A DNA stretch of 37,485 bases from Actinomycetes bacterium (GTDB lineage Bacteria > Actinomycetota > Acidimicrobiia > Acidimicrobiales > RAAP-2): positions 1-37,485 of the forward strand of contig JAJYPY010000009.1 of the NCBI GenBank assembly GCA_021794995.1. The letters are read 5' to 3'. Below are positions 17,036 through 25,761 of this stretch, in pieces; the stretch's first letter is position 1; every line of letters starts with the position of its first letter. The position numbers were made by a program, and so were the translations under genes. The notes beneath the pieces are model-generated. The model ran no database searches and had not been told where the DNA came from. It was given only the letters and a program-made list of their open reading frames with translations.

Positions 17036-17999
17036 GGGAAAGCTCGCCCGGGTCGGGCCGGAGGGCGTCGTGCCGCGACGTCGCGCACAGGGCGGCGACG
17101 ATCAGACGTGCACCTCCTATTACGGGCTGCCTGTCATCAACCAGCCTGTCTGGTCGGCCAGGGACGTTGCGGGCTACCTCTTTTTGGGAGGGCTCGCCGG
17201 CGCATCGGCACTCGTCGGTGCGGGCGCGCACGTCACCGAGCGGCCGCGCCTCGCACGGTCGGCCAAGCTCGGGGCGGCAGGCGCCGCCGCGCTGTCGATG
17301 CTCGCCCTGGTGCACGATCTCGGACGCCCGGCACGCGCGCTGCACATGCTGCGCGTCGTGAAGCCCACCTCGCCGATGAACGTCGGATCGTGGCTCCTCG
17401 CCGCCTTCGGGCCGGCGACGGCCGTCGCGGCGGCGAGCGATGTCACCGGGGTGTCCCCGGTGCTCGGCGACGCGGCGACGGTGTGCGCTGCGGTGCTCGG
17501 GCCGGCGGTCGCCGCGTACACGGCGGCACTCATCTCCAACACGGCCGTCCCGTCGTGGCACGAAGGACGCCGCGAGATGCCGTTCGTCTTCGTGGCTTCC
17601 GGGGCGTCCGCGGCAGCCGGCGTCGGTCTCGTGCTGGCCCCCGCCGGCGAGCTCGCCCCGGTCCGTCGGCTCGCCGCAGTCGCCGGACCGACCGAGATCG
17701 TCCTCACGAAGCTCATGGCGCGCAAGATGGGTCTCGCGGGTGAGCCCTACCGGACGGGCAGAGCCGGTGCGACCCTGCGAATCGCCGAGGTGTGCACGCT
17801 TCTCGGGGCAGGCGGCGCGCTCTTCGCACGCACCCGGCGCGCGGTCGCGCTCGGTTCGGGCCTCGCGTTGCTCGCGGGCTCTGCGCTCGAGCGGTTCGCC
17901 ATCTTCTACGCCGGGCTCCACTCCGCGCAGGATCCCCGCTATAGCGTGCTTCCCCAGCGCGAGCGGCTGTCCCGGCCGCCGGACGGCACATCGCGCTGA
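17025..17999 (+). CDS. NrfD/PsrC-like polytopic membrane subunit
   Basis: A quinone-interacting membrane subunit of molybdoenzyme or polysulfide-reductase-type complexes, 324 residues. After a cytoplasmic start with SYYGLPVINQPVWS it has about eight to nine helices. These include GYLFLGGLAGASALVGAGA, the DLGRPARALHMLRVVKPTSPMNVGSW block typical of NrfD, and ISNTAVPSWHEGRREMPFVF. I chose ATG 17025, with GGGGGGA just upstream, over the GTG at 17004. It overlaps the fdhB-like gene by 11 bases, which fits a tight two-subunit module passing electrons between the quinone pool and an absent catalytic subunit. Confidence 0.88.
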   Translation: MRHEGKLARVGPEGVVPRRRAQGGDDQTCTSYYGLPVINQPVWSARDVAGYLFLGGLAGASALVGAGAHVTERPRLARSAKLGAAGAAALSMLALVHDLGRPARALHMLRVVKPTSPMNVGSWLLAAFGPATAVAAASDVTGVSPVLGDAATVCAAVLGPAVAAYTAALISNTAVPSWHEGRREMPFVFVASGASAAAGVGLVLAPAGELAPVRRLAAVAGPTEIVLTKLMARKMGLAGEPYRTGRAGATLRIAEVCTLLGAGGALFARTRRAVALGSGLALLAGSALERFAIFYAGLHSAQDPRYSVLPQRERLSRPPDGTSR

Positions 18000-18036
18000 C
18001 GCGCCCCCGCACGGCACCGCCCATGACCGTCGGCTC

Positions 18037-18109
18037 CCCCTCCAGCCACGTCCAGTTGCGGGGCGCTCACCCCTCCAGCCACGTCCAGTTGCGGGGCGCT
18101 CACCCCTCC
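18037..18109. repeat. 33-bp tandem duplication at the end of the acyl-CoA synthetase gene
   Basis: Two exact 33-bp copies (18037-18069 and 18070-18102) are followed by a 7-base partial copy. On the minus strand each copy begins with TGA; the TGA of the 18070-18102 copy is the actual stop codon of the acyl-CoA synthetase. The unit is a multiple of three. It fills most of the 100-base gap between the convergent nrfD-like and synthetase genes. Confidence 0.9.
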
Positions 18110-19743
18110 GGGTCGTCGCGGTGGTGGCCGGCGGAGATCCAGCGCGCCGCTTCTGCGCTGTGGCGGCGGTAGTCGAGCTTGCCGCTTGGTGAGCGGCCCA
18201 CCGATCCGACGATGCGCACCCTGCGGGGCGCCTTGAATCCCGCGAGACGAGCCTTGACGTGGTCGATCAATTCCTGCTCGTCGGGCACCACGGGGCCCGC
18301 GGGCTCGACGATGCCCACCACCATCTCGCCGAAGCGCTCGTCGGGCACGCCGACCACCGCCGCGTCGCGTACCCCCGGGTGCGTCTTGAGCGCTTCTTCG
18401 ACCTCTTCGGGGTACACCTTCTCGCCGGCGGTGTTGATCGAAACCGACCCGCGCCCGAGCAGATGGATCGACCCGTCGGCACGGACCTGCGCGTAGTCGC
18501 CTGGGATCGAGTACCGCACACCGTCGATCTCGCGGAACGTCGCAGCGGTCTTCTCGTCGTCCTTGTAGTAGCCGATGGGGTTGCGCCCGGCGAGCGCCAG
18601 CACCCCGACCTCCCCCGAGCCCGGGGCCACGGGGCGCCCGTCCTCGCCGAGGACAAGGACCTCGGACCCGAGCGCGAACTCGGCCGTCTTCGACGCCGCC
18701 GTCCCCGTCGAGATCGACGCGCCCATCCCGAGGGCTTCCGAAGAGGCGAAGAAGTCGAAGAGGACCATGTCGGGGCGGTGCCGGAGCAGGCCGGCCTTCA
18801 CCTCCTCGCTCCACATGGCGCCCGAAGAGAGGATGCCGACGAGCGACGAGAGGTCCCAGCGATCCGGCTCGGCGTCGAGGGCGGCGAGCATCGGCCGGCC
18901 GAACGGGTCGCCGACGATGACGACCCCGTTCACCTGCTCACGCTCGATCGCGTCGAAGAGCTCGACGGGATCGAAGTGCCGACCCTCCAAGAGCACGACC
19001 TTGCCGCCCTCGCTCAGGCATTCCATCGCGGTGAAGGCGCCCGTGGCGTGCATGAGCGGACATGCGGGGAGCAGCGCCATGCCCGGACCGCTGGTGCGCA
19101 GGGCTTCCTCCACGCCGGCCACCCCTGTCGCGTCGCGGTAGTGACGGAACCCCGAGGCGTTCATGCGGGCGAACAAGTCGTCTTGGCGCCACATGACGCC
19201 CTTGGGCATGCCGGTGGTACCGCCCGTGTACAGCATGACGAGATCGTCGCCACTTCGTCCCCACGGCGCCACGGTCCGCTGCGCAGCCGACGTCGCCGCT
19301 TCTTCATAGGGGGTTGCCCATGGAGGGCACGCCGACGTTCCGTCGTCCACCCAGAGCCAACCCCGCACCTTCGGAAGCTTGGCGCGGACCCGCTCCACGA
19401 GTTCTCGGAATGCGCCATGGAAGACGACCGCCGCCGCGTCGGCGTTGTCCCAGAGATAGACGATCTCGCGGTCGGCGTAGCGGTAGTTGGTGTTGACCGG
19501 GACGGCGCCCACCTTGAGGATGCCAAAGACCGACTCGAGGTACTCCGGCGCGTTGTAGAGATAGATCGCCACCTTGTCCTGCCGGGCGATGCCCACGCCC
19601 AGGAGCCAGCGGCCTACCCCGTCCGCTCGGCGGTCCATCTGCGCCCAGGAGATGCGCCGCTTGCCGTGGACGAGCGCCGGGGCGTCGGGTTGCATATCGG
19701 CCGCGACTTCCCAGACGTCGGCGAAATTCCAGCTCGAGCTCAT
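18100..19743 (-). CDS. FadD-like acyl-CoA synthetase (AMP-forming)
   Basis: This enzyme activates a carboxylic acid to the acyl-adenylate and then to the CoA thioester. From ATG 19743 it is 547 residues. It carries the P-loop YTGGTTGMPKG, the A5-type block FFASSEALGMG, the GDYAQVRADGSIHLLGRG hinge region and GEKVYPEEVEEAL. The terminal catalytic-lysine block is RSPSGKLDYR. These define a complete ANL-superfamily enzyme; chain-length preference is unknown. The ORF-track start at 20094 overlaps the divergent membrane-protein gene and lacks family similarity, so the internal ATG was chosen. It fits a fatty-acid degradation set with the thiolase and acyl-CoA dehydrogenase. Confidence 0.93.
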   Translation of the reverse strand: MSSSWNFADVWEVAADMQPDAPALVHGKRRISWAQMDRRADGVGRWLLGVGIARQDKVAIYLYNAPEYLESVFGILKVGAVPVNTNYRYADREIVYLWDNADAAAVVFHGAFRELVERVRAKLPKVRGWLWVDDGTSACPPWATPYEEAATSAAQRTVAPWGRSGDDLVMLYTGGTTGMPKGVMWRQDDLFARMNASGFRHYRDATGVAGVEEALRTSGPGMALLPACPLMHATGAFTAMECLSEGGKVVLLEGRHFDPVELFDAIEREQVNGVVIVGDPFGRPMLAALDAEPDRWDLSSLVGILSSGAMWSEEVKAGLLRHRPDMVLFDFFASSEALGMGASISTGTAASKTAEFALGSEVLVLGEDGRPVAPGSGEVGVLALAGRNPIGYYKDDEKTAATFREIDGVRYSIPGDYAQVRADGSIHLLGRGSVSINTAGEKVYPEEVEEALKTHPGVRDAAVVGVPDERFGEMVVGIVEPAGPVVPDEQELIDHVKARLAGFKAPRRVRIVGSVGRSPSGKLDYRRHSAEAARWISAGHHRDDPEG

Positions 19744-19861
19744 CGGCGCGGCCACCCGCCGGGAGCCTATGCGCCTGCCCCCATGGCGCGGCAACCTCGC
19801 CGTTCCCGCTGCCCTTGGTAGGCTCACGCAGCCTTCGACATGGAGCAGGGGGAAACGGACC

Positions 19862-21061
19862 GTGGCGCGCTCTCGGCAACAGTCTGACCGCGCCGGCTCC
19901 CCCCGGCGCCTACGCCGTCTCGGTCCGAACACTCCCGCGACGCCGGCGCTTGCGGCGGCGCTCGGCGGGGTCGTATTCGTCCTGCTGCGCCTCGTGGTCG
20001 TCGCCAAGGGCGACGCCAGCCGCTTTGTCATGGCCGGGCGGGACTTCGTCGTTCCTTCGCGCGCTCCACGCGGGCTGCACGTGTTTGCCGGCACCGGCTA
20101 CGACGGTCAGTTCTACTACCGGCTCGCGCTCGATCCGGCCGATCTGTCCAAGACGGCGTTCGGCATCACGCTCGACGCCGGCTTTCGGATCCAAAGGATC
20201 GGATTGTCGGTGCTGTCGTGGCTGGCGTCGGCCGGTCAGCACCAGCTCGTCCCAGACGCGGAGATCGCGGTCAACCTGGCGGCACTCGTCGTGCTCGCGT
20301 GGCTCGGTGGCGTCATCGCCAAGGACGCGGGACGTCACGCGCTGTGGGGTCTGCTCGTCGCGGGCTTCTGGGGCTTCCTCTTCAGCATCGGGAGAGACCT
20401 GCCCGAGGTCGTGGCGAGCTGCTTTCTCGTGGGGGGTCTGCTCGCACTCCGGCGGGATCGGCCGCTCGTCGCCGGGGCGCTCTTCGCGTGCGCGGTGCTC
20501 ACGCTCGAGACCACCTTGGACGTGGTCATCGCGGTGGCACTCGTCAGTCTTTTCCAGATCGCGAGGCACAAGAGGCGTCCGGGTCCGCGTGATGCGGCGT
20601 GGGTGGTCCCAGGTCTCGCGTTCGTCGGCTGGCAGCTCGTCGGCTGGCTCGCGACCGGCACGCTCCCGATGCGAGCCGACACCGGGGACAACATCGCCGC
20701 ACCCCTCGTCAACCCGATCGGGGCTTTCGTCTACTACCTCACCCATCCCTTCTCTGCGTCGTCCCTCGTCTGGCTGGGCCAGTTCTTCGTGCTGGCGGTG
20801 GTGACGCTCCTGGCCGGCTGGGCACTGCGCAGATCCAGGGTGCCCAGCTGGGAGAAGCTCGCGTGGGGCATCGCGTTGCTGGTCGCGCTCTCGCTCGCGC
20901 ACGGCGTGTGGTACGGAAAGGCGAACTTTCGCGGGTTCGAGGACCTCTACGTCCTCTCTTCGATCGTCCTGCTCGGCTCACGGCACCGGCTGTGGCTGCC
21001 TGCGGCGCTCGTCGGAGTGGCGTGGGCCGTCACCTTCGCCCATTACGTCGTCTCGCTCTGA
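19862..21061 (+). CDS. Polytopic membrane protein of unknown function
   Basis: From GTG 19862, with CAGGGGGAAA upstream at proper spacing, this is 399 residues. One helix (LAAALGGVVFVLLRLVVVA) is followed by an extracytoplasmic loop with FAGTGYDGQFYYRLALDP. Eight or more helices follow, and a small periplasmic loop contains RADTGDNIAAPLVNP. The acidic loop right after helix 1 recalls GT-C glycosyltransferases, but I do not recognise a specific family. The track ORF start at 19574 is antisense to the acyl-CoA synthetase and was trimmed. It converges on the riboflavin synthase gene. Confidence 0.75.
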   Translation: MARSRQQSDRAGSPRRLRRLGPNTPATPALAAALGGVVFVLLRLVVVAKGDASRFVMAGRDFVVPSRAPRGLHVFAGTGYDGQFYYRLALDPADLSKTAFGITLDAGFRIQRIGLSVLSWLASAGQHQLVPDAEIAVNLAALVVLAWLGGVIAKDAGRHALWGLLVAGFWGFLFSIGRDLPEVVASCFLVGGLLALRRDRPLVAGALFACAVLTLETTLDVVIAVALVSLFQIARHKRRPGPRDAAWVVPGLAFVGWQLVGWLATGTLPMRADTGDNIAAPLVNPIGAFVYYLTHPFSASSLVWLGQFFVLAVVTLLAGWALRRSRVPSWEKLAWGIALLVALSLAHGVWYGKANFRGFEDLYVLSSIVLLGSRHRLWLPAALVGVAWAVTFAHYVVSL

Positions 21062-21124
21062 TCCGAGGTGGGCATGCGGGGCAGACGCGCGCGCCTCGAC
21101 CAGGCCCGGCAGTGCCCCCGCTCG

Positions 21125-21601
21125 TCACTCGCGCAGAGGCCCCGCGTCCGTATATCCCTGTCGTACCCCGTGGCCCGCGCGTGCGATCAGCTGCTCGGGC
21201 TCGTAGAGCATCCAGTAGGCATTGCGGGCGTGCTTTCGGGAACGATCCTTGAAGACCGGTACGAGACGCGCAGGGTCGTCTTCCTCGTCCTCGTGCACGA
21301 ACACCTCGAGGATGGGGGTACTCGTCAGCAACTGCGCCAACATGATCCCGGTCGACGCCTCGTGGGCGCACACCTTGTCGATCGGCGCTTTGCCGGGCAT
21401 GCCGAGCGCGACCACGATCCGGCAGCCATCGATCTCGACGAGGCGCTTGGCAGCCACCGCCAGATCCTTGAAGCCAGGGACCGTGCGGCGCACGACCTCG
21501 AACCGCACGCCGTGGCCGGGGCAACGCTCGAGCTCGGCCACCGCCTCGGCCCCCATGTCGAACCGGGCGAACATCGTGTCGACCACACCGATCTTGTCCA
21601 C
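21125..21601 (-). CDS. ribC: Archaeal-type riboflavin synthase
   Basis: This enzyme dismutates 6,7-dimethyl-8-ribityllumazine to riboflavin. From GTG 21601 it is 158 residues and reads DKIGVVDTMFARFDM, then RRTVPGFKDLAVAAKRLVE and CRIVVALGMPGKAPIDKVCA. HEASTGIMLAQLL, LEVFVHEDE and GHGVRQGYTDAGPLRE complete it. This block order, and the conserved GMPG, CAHEAS, VHEDE and RQG..DAGP motifs, match the archaeal RibC type. That type is a lumazine-synthase relative, unrelated to the two-domain bacterial riboflavin synthase. The track start at 21679 adds 26 residues with no similarity. No other riboflavin gene is adjacent. The assignment rests on motif recognition. Confidence 0.88.
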   Translation of the reverse strand: MDKIGVVDTMFARFDMGAEAVAELERCPGHGVRFEVVRRTVPGFKDLAVAAKRLVEIDGCRIVVALGMPGKAPIDKVCAHEASTGIMLAQLLTSTPILEVFVHEDEEDDPARLVPVFKDRSRKHARNAYWMLYEPEQLIARAGHGVRQGYTDAGPLRE

Positions 21602-21691
21602 CGCCCTATTCTCGCGTGGCCGGCACGACCGGCACGCGCCCGCGCTCACGGCGCGCGCGCGTGGCCGATCGCGCCCCAATCGAGCAGCGCG

Positions 21692-21856
21692 TCACCACCG
21701 GTAGAAGCGGTGCCTCCCCGCGCTCTCACCACGTCCCACGGCGTAGCCAACGAGCCAGAGGAAAAGGAAAATCGCGGCAATGATCCAAAGGAAATGGAGA
21801 GCGAATCCAAGTCCAAAGAATAATAACACAATGATGAATGCAAGCAGCAAAAGCAC
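21692..21856 (-). CDS. Small hydrophobic membrane protein
   Basis: A 54-residue protein, nearly all of it two closely spaced hydrophobic segments (LLLLAFIIVLLFFGLGFALH and LWIIAAIFLFLWLVGYAVG), ending in a basic-aromatic tail RHRFYRW. It resembles the tiny hydrophobic proteins widespread in actinobacteria that are often stress-induced; the function is unknown. The start is GTG 21856 with a perfect GGAGGA 5 bases upstream; the track start at 21934 lacks this. The stretch is visibly AT-rich (I count 22 G/C in the 60 bases 21781-21840) and contains two consecutive TTA leucine codons, rare in high-GC genomes. A SigB/SigF-like promoter lies upstream. Confidence 0.8.
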   Translation of the reverse strand: MLLLLAFIIVLLFFGLGFALHFLWIIAAIFLFLWLVGYAVGRGESAGRHRFYRW

Positions 21857-21906
21857 GTGAATCCTCCAGGTCTCAGGCGATCCCGCGTCGCCTTGTACCT
21901 CACGAT

Positions 21907-21932
21907 CTACCCAGGGGTTAGTGCGGTGAACC
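21907..21932 (-). promoter_or_regulatory. SigB/SigF-like promoter of the small hydrophobic gene
   Basis: On the minus strand GGTTC is followed by 15 bases and then GGGTAG. This fits the actinobacterial SigF/SigB pattern GGTTT-N15-17-GGGTA with one mismatch. The transcript would start about 35-45 bases before the ribosome binding site. This is a pattern match only. Confidence 0.5.
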
Positions 21933-22134
21933 ATTTCCCTCGACCGTGTACTCGCACGAAGAGCAATAGCGGTTCTACGTCAGAGATCGTGCCCGCCCTC
22001 CCGGGTCTGCCTGCGGCCGCACGAAGGCGGAGGACCGGTCCCCCGAGCGTCTCGAGCTGGCCTCGCGATCAGGGGAATACGTGGGGATTCCATATGTGGC
22101 ACGGTCTTGACCTGGTCGGCAAGAATGGACCGGA

Positions 22135-23718
22135 ATGCTGGCGGACCTGAGGCATCGAGTCGCGGCCGAGCTCGAGGCCGACGAGACGCAGGAGCCGTGC
22201 CTGCGCCGATTCGGCATCGCCGGGCTCGTTGCGAGCCTTGCCGTCGTCGCCGGAGCCGTGGCGGGCGGATCGAGCTTCATCTCCCGGCTCCCGGGCGCCT
22301 GGTTCTTCGGCACGCCCGGCGGCCCGCTCGGATTCGTGTCTGCGAGCTCCGCGCGAGCTCCGGCTATCAGCATTCTCGCCGTCTACGGCGGCATGGCGGC
22401 CCTGTGCGTCATCTGGTGGCGGCTCCTTCGGGCATTGCACCGCCATCCCGGCATGTCCGTCCGGGGGGTCGTGCGCACGATCTGTGCGTGGGCCGTGCCG
22501 TTCGTGCTCGCTCCGCCGCTCTTCAGCCGCGACGTCTACAGCTATGCCGGACAGGGCGAGATGGTCACCTTCCACATCGATCCCTACCACTACGGGCCGG
22601 GCGTGCTCGGCGCCACGCGCTTCAACCTGCTGGCCGGGCCCCTGTGGGCGAACACGCCGTCGCCGTACGGCCCCACCTTCCTCTCGCTCGACGGGCTGGT
22701 GACCCGGCTGTCGGACCACCAGGTGCTGGTGACGCTGTTCCTGCTGCGTGGACTGGCACTCCTTGGCGTGGCGCTGGTGGCCGTGGGACTGCCGACGCTC
22801 GCACGCGGTGCCGGGCGGGATCCCGCGGCCGTCCTCGTGCTGGGCGTGGGGAGCCCGCTCGTGCTCGCCACCCTCATCGGTGGCGCGCACAACGACGCCT
22901 TGATGGTCGGCCTGCTCGTCGCGGGGCTGGCAGCCTGGCAGCGGTTCGGACCCGTGCCCGGGATCGTGCTGTGCGCGCTCGCAGCGGGGGTGAAGGTGCC
23001 CGCTGCGCTCGGCATCATCGTGATCGGGTGGAATTGGGCTCCCCAGGGGGCGCGACTGGTCCAGCGCGTCGGGCGGACCCTCGGTGCGCTCGGGATCGGC
23101 GCCGCGACCCTTGCGCTCGTGTCGGCGGTGACGGGCATCGGCTGGGGATGGGTGGTCACCGTGACCGCCCCCGACAAGGTCAGCACCGGGGTCACTCCGG
23201 TCGATGCGGTGGCCCATGTGATCACCGCGGTGCTCCACCTCGCCGGCAGCTCGGTGCCGCTGGCACCGGTACGCACCGCCGTGTCGATCACGGGTGTGGT
23301 CACCGCGGTGGTCGTGGGGACGGTGCTCCTCTGGCGCTCGCCTCAGCTCGGTCCGATCCGTGCGCTCGGGATGGCCCTGCTGGTCCTCGCGCTCCTGAGC
23401 CCGGTCCTGTGGGCGTGGTACCTCACCTGGGGACTCATCCTCCTCGCACCGGTCGCCCAAGGGGTGCTGCGGCGGGTGCTCATCTGGCTCTCGGTCGCCG
23501 AGTCCCTCATCGGGGTGTCGGCGGTCCTCGGGCTCTGGCGCGCCGCAGGTCACGACGGGGCACTCCCGATCGCCATGGTGGTGGTCGGCGTCGGCGCCGC
23601 GATCCTCACCGCGGCGCGCGCTCCCTATGCGCACGTCCCGCCACGGCCGCGTTCGGCGCCCTCGGGTCGTGACGTCAGCGTGTCGCCGGTGGTGAGCCGG
23701 GCACCCGTCGAGCGCTGA
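22135..23718 (+). CDS. mptB: MptB-like polyprenol-phosphate-mannose alpha-1,6-mannosyltransferase
   Basis: A GT-C glycosyltransferase that would extend a mannan chain outside the membrane using polyprenyl-phosphate mannose. The 527 residues form about a dozen helices. They include the family motif LFSRDVYSYAGQGEMV, followed by DPYHYGPGVLG and PYGPTFLSLDGLV, which corresponds to the donor-site loop of MptA/MptB. Further blocks are IGGAHNDALMVGLLVAG and SPVLWAWYLTWGLIL. The ATG has no strong ribosome binding site, and 278 bases without a recognisable gene separate it from the small hydrophobic gene. The pmm and isomerase genes earlier in the window would supply mannose donors. Substrate specificity is inferred from the family. 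Confidence 0.85.
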   Translation: MLADLRHRVAAELEADETQEPCLRRFGIAGLVASLAVVAGAVAGGSSFISRLPGAWFFGTPGGPLGFVSASSARAPAISILAVYGGMAALCVIWWRLLRALHRHPGMSVRGVVRTICAWAVPFVLAPPLFSRDVYSYAGQGEMVTFHIDPYHYGPGVLGATRFNLLAGPLWANTPSPYGPTFLSLDGLVTRLSDHQVLVTLFLLRGLALLGVALVAVGLPTLARGAGRDPAAVLVLGVGSPLVLATLIGGAHNDALMVGLLVAGLAAWQRFGPVPGIVLCALAAGVKVPAALGIIVIGWNWAPQGARLVQRVGRTLGALGIGAATLALVSAVTGIGWGWVVTVTAPDKVSTGVTPVDAVAHVITAVLHLAGSSVPLAPVRTAVSITGVVTAVVVGTVLLWRSPQLGPIRALGMALLVLALLSPVLWAWYLTWGLILLAPVAQGVLRRVLIWLSVAESLIGVSAVLGLWRAAGHDGALPIAMVVVGVGAAILTAARAPYAHVPPRPRSAPSGRDVSVSPVVSRAPVER

Positions 23719-23725
23719 GCGCCCA

Positions 23726-23745
23726 GCCCGGTCTCGCCACCGGGC
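23726..23745 (+). terminator. Hairpin after mptB
   Basis: A perfect 7-bp stem, GCCCGGT/ACCGGGC, with a 6-base loop begins 8 bases after the mptB stop codon. There is no T tract, so it may act as a weak or factor-assisted terminator. Confidence 0.5.
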
Positions 23746-23867
23746 GGTCAATGGCCGTACGCTCCGCAAGGAACCCGGTCGCCAGCGAGCCGCGCGGGCT
23801 GCACGGGCCGCCCCGCCCCGCAGCCCCGCACCCCGAAGACCGAGCCAACTTGACGACGGAGGCGACC

Positions 23868-25169
<1,302 letters not shown>

Positions 25170-25203
25170 CAGCGCCGGTCCGCAGGCCCATAATGGCGCT
25201 GGG

Positions 25204-25761
25204 ATGATCGGGGACGAGTTCGCTCGGGTGCTGGCAGCCGCGCAAGATGGCGACGCGCGGGCGTTCAGCTCGCTGTACCGCGACCTGAACGCTCCGCTGC
25301 TGCGGTATTTCGGCGCGCACGTCCCCTCGGAGGCCGAGGACCTCGTCGCCGAGACGTGGCTGTCGGTCGCACGGGGCCTGGGGTCGTTCCGCGGGGACGA
25401 GGCAGGGTTCCGGGGATGGGTGTTCACGATCGCCCACCGCCGCCTCGTGCAGCACTGGCGCGACGCGGCGAGGCATCCCACGTCTCCGGCCGCCGCGGAG
25501 TCACTGGTCGATCGGCCGGGACCCGAGGACACCGCGGAGACGGCGGTGCAGGCGACGCTCGCGGGCTCCGCCGCACGCCAGATCGCCGCGGCGCTCCCCA
25601 AAGAGCAGGCCGATGTCGTTCTCCTGCGGGTTGTCGCCGGGCTGGGCGTGGACCAGGTTGCAGAGATCCTGGGCAAGCGGCCCGGGACGGTCCGGGTGCT
25701 CCAGCACAAGGCGCTCCGGCGCCTCGCGGCACAATTCTCCCGCGAAAAGGTAACGCAATGA
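25204..25761 (+). CDS. ECF-type RNA polymerase sigma factor
   Basis: This 185-residue protein has region 2 with AFSSLYRDLNAPLLRYFGAHV, DLVAETWLSVARGLGSFRG and FRGWVFTIAHRRLVQHWRD. Region 4 has LPKEQADVVLLRVVAGLGVDQVAEILGKRPGTVRVLQHKALRRLA. These are the hallmarks of extracytoplasmic-function sigma factors. The ATG at 25204 was chosen because upstream sequence in the track ORF is antisense or out of frame with the dehydrogenase. It overlaps the following membrane-protein gene as ATGA, the usual arrangement of an ECF sigma factor with its regulator. No promoter could be recognised as its own target. Confidence 0.92.
   Translation: MIGDEFARVLAAAQDGDARAFSSLYRDLNAPLLRYFGAHVPSEAEDLVAETWLSVARGLGSFRGDEAGFRGWVFTIAHRRLVQHWRDAARHPTSPAAAESLVDRPGPEDTAETAVQATLAGSAARQIAAALPKEQADVVLLRVVAGLGVDQVAEILGKRPGTVRVLQHKALRRLAAQFSREKVTQ

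Noticed and set aside
18037-18109. Possible CRISPR-like repeat
   Set aside because: The two 33-bp copies are directly adjacent with no spacer, so this is a simple tandem duplication.
18259-19821. 520-residue plus-strand ORF
   Set aside because: It is antisense to the acyl-CoA synthetase, which has complete family motifs.
22069-23769. 566-residue minus-strand ORF over mptB
   Set aside because: It is low-complexity, H/R/D-rich translation and antisense to a clear GT-C glycosyltransferase.
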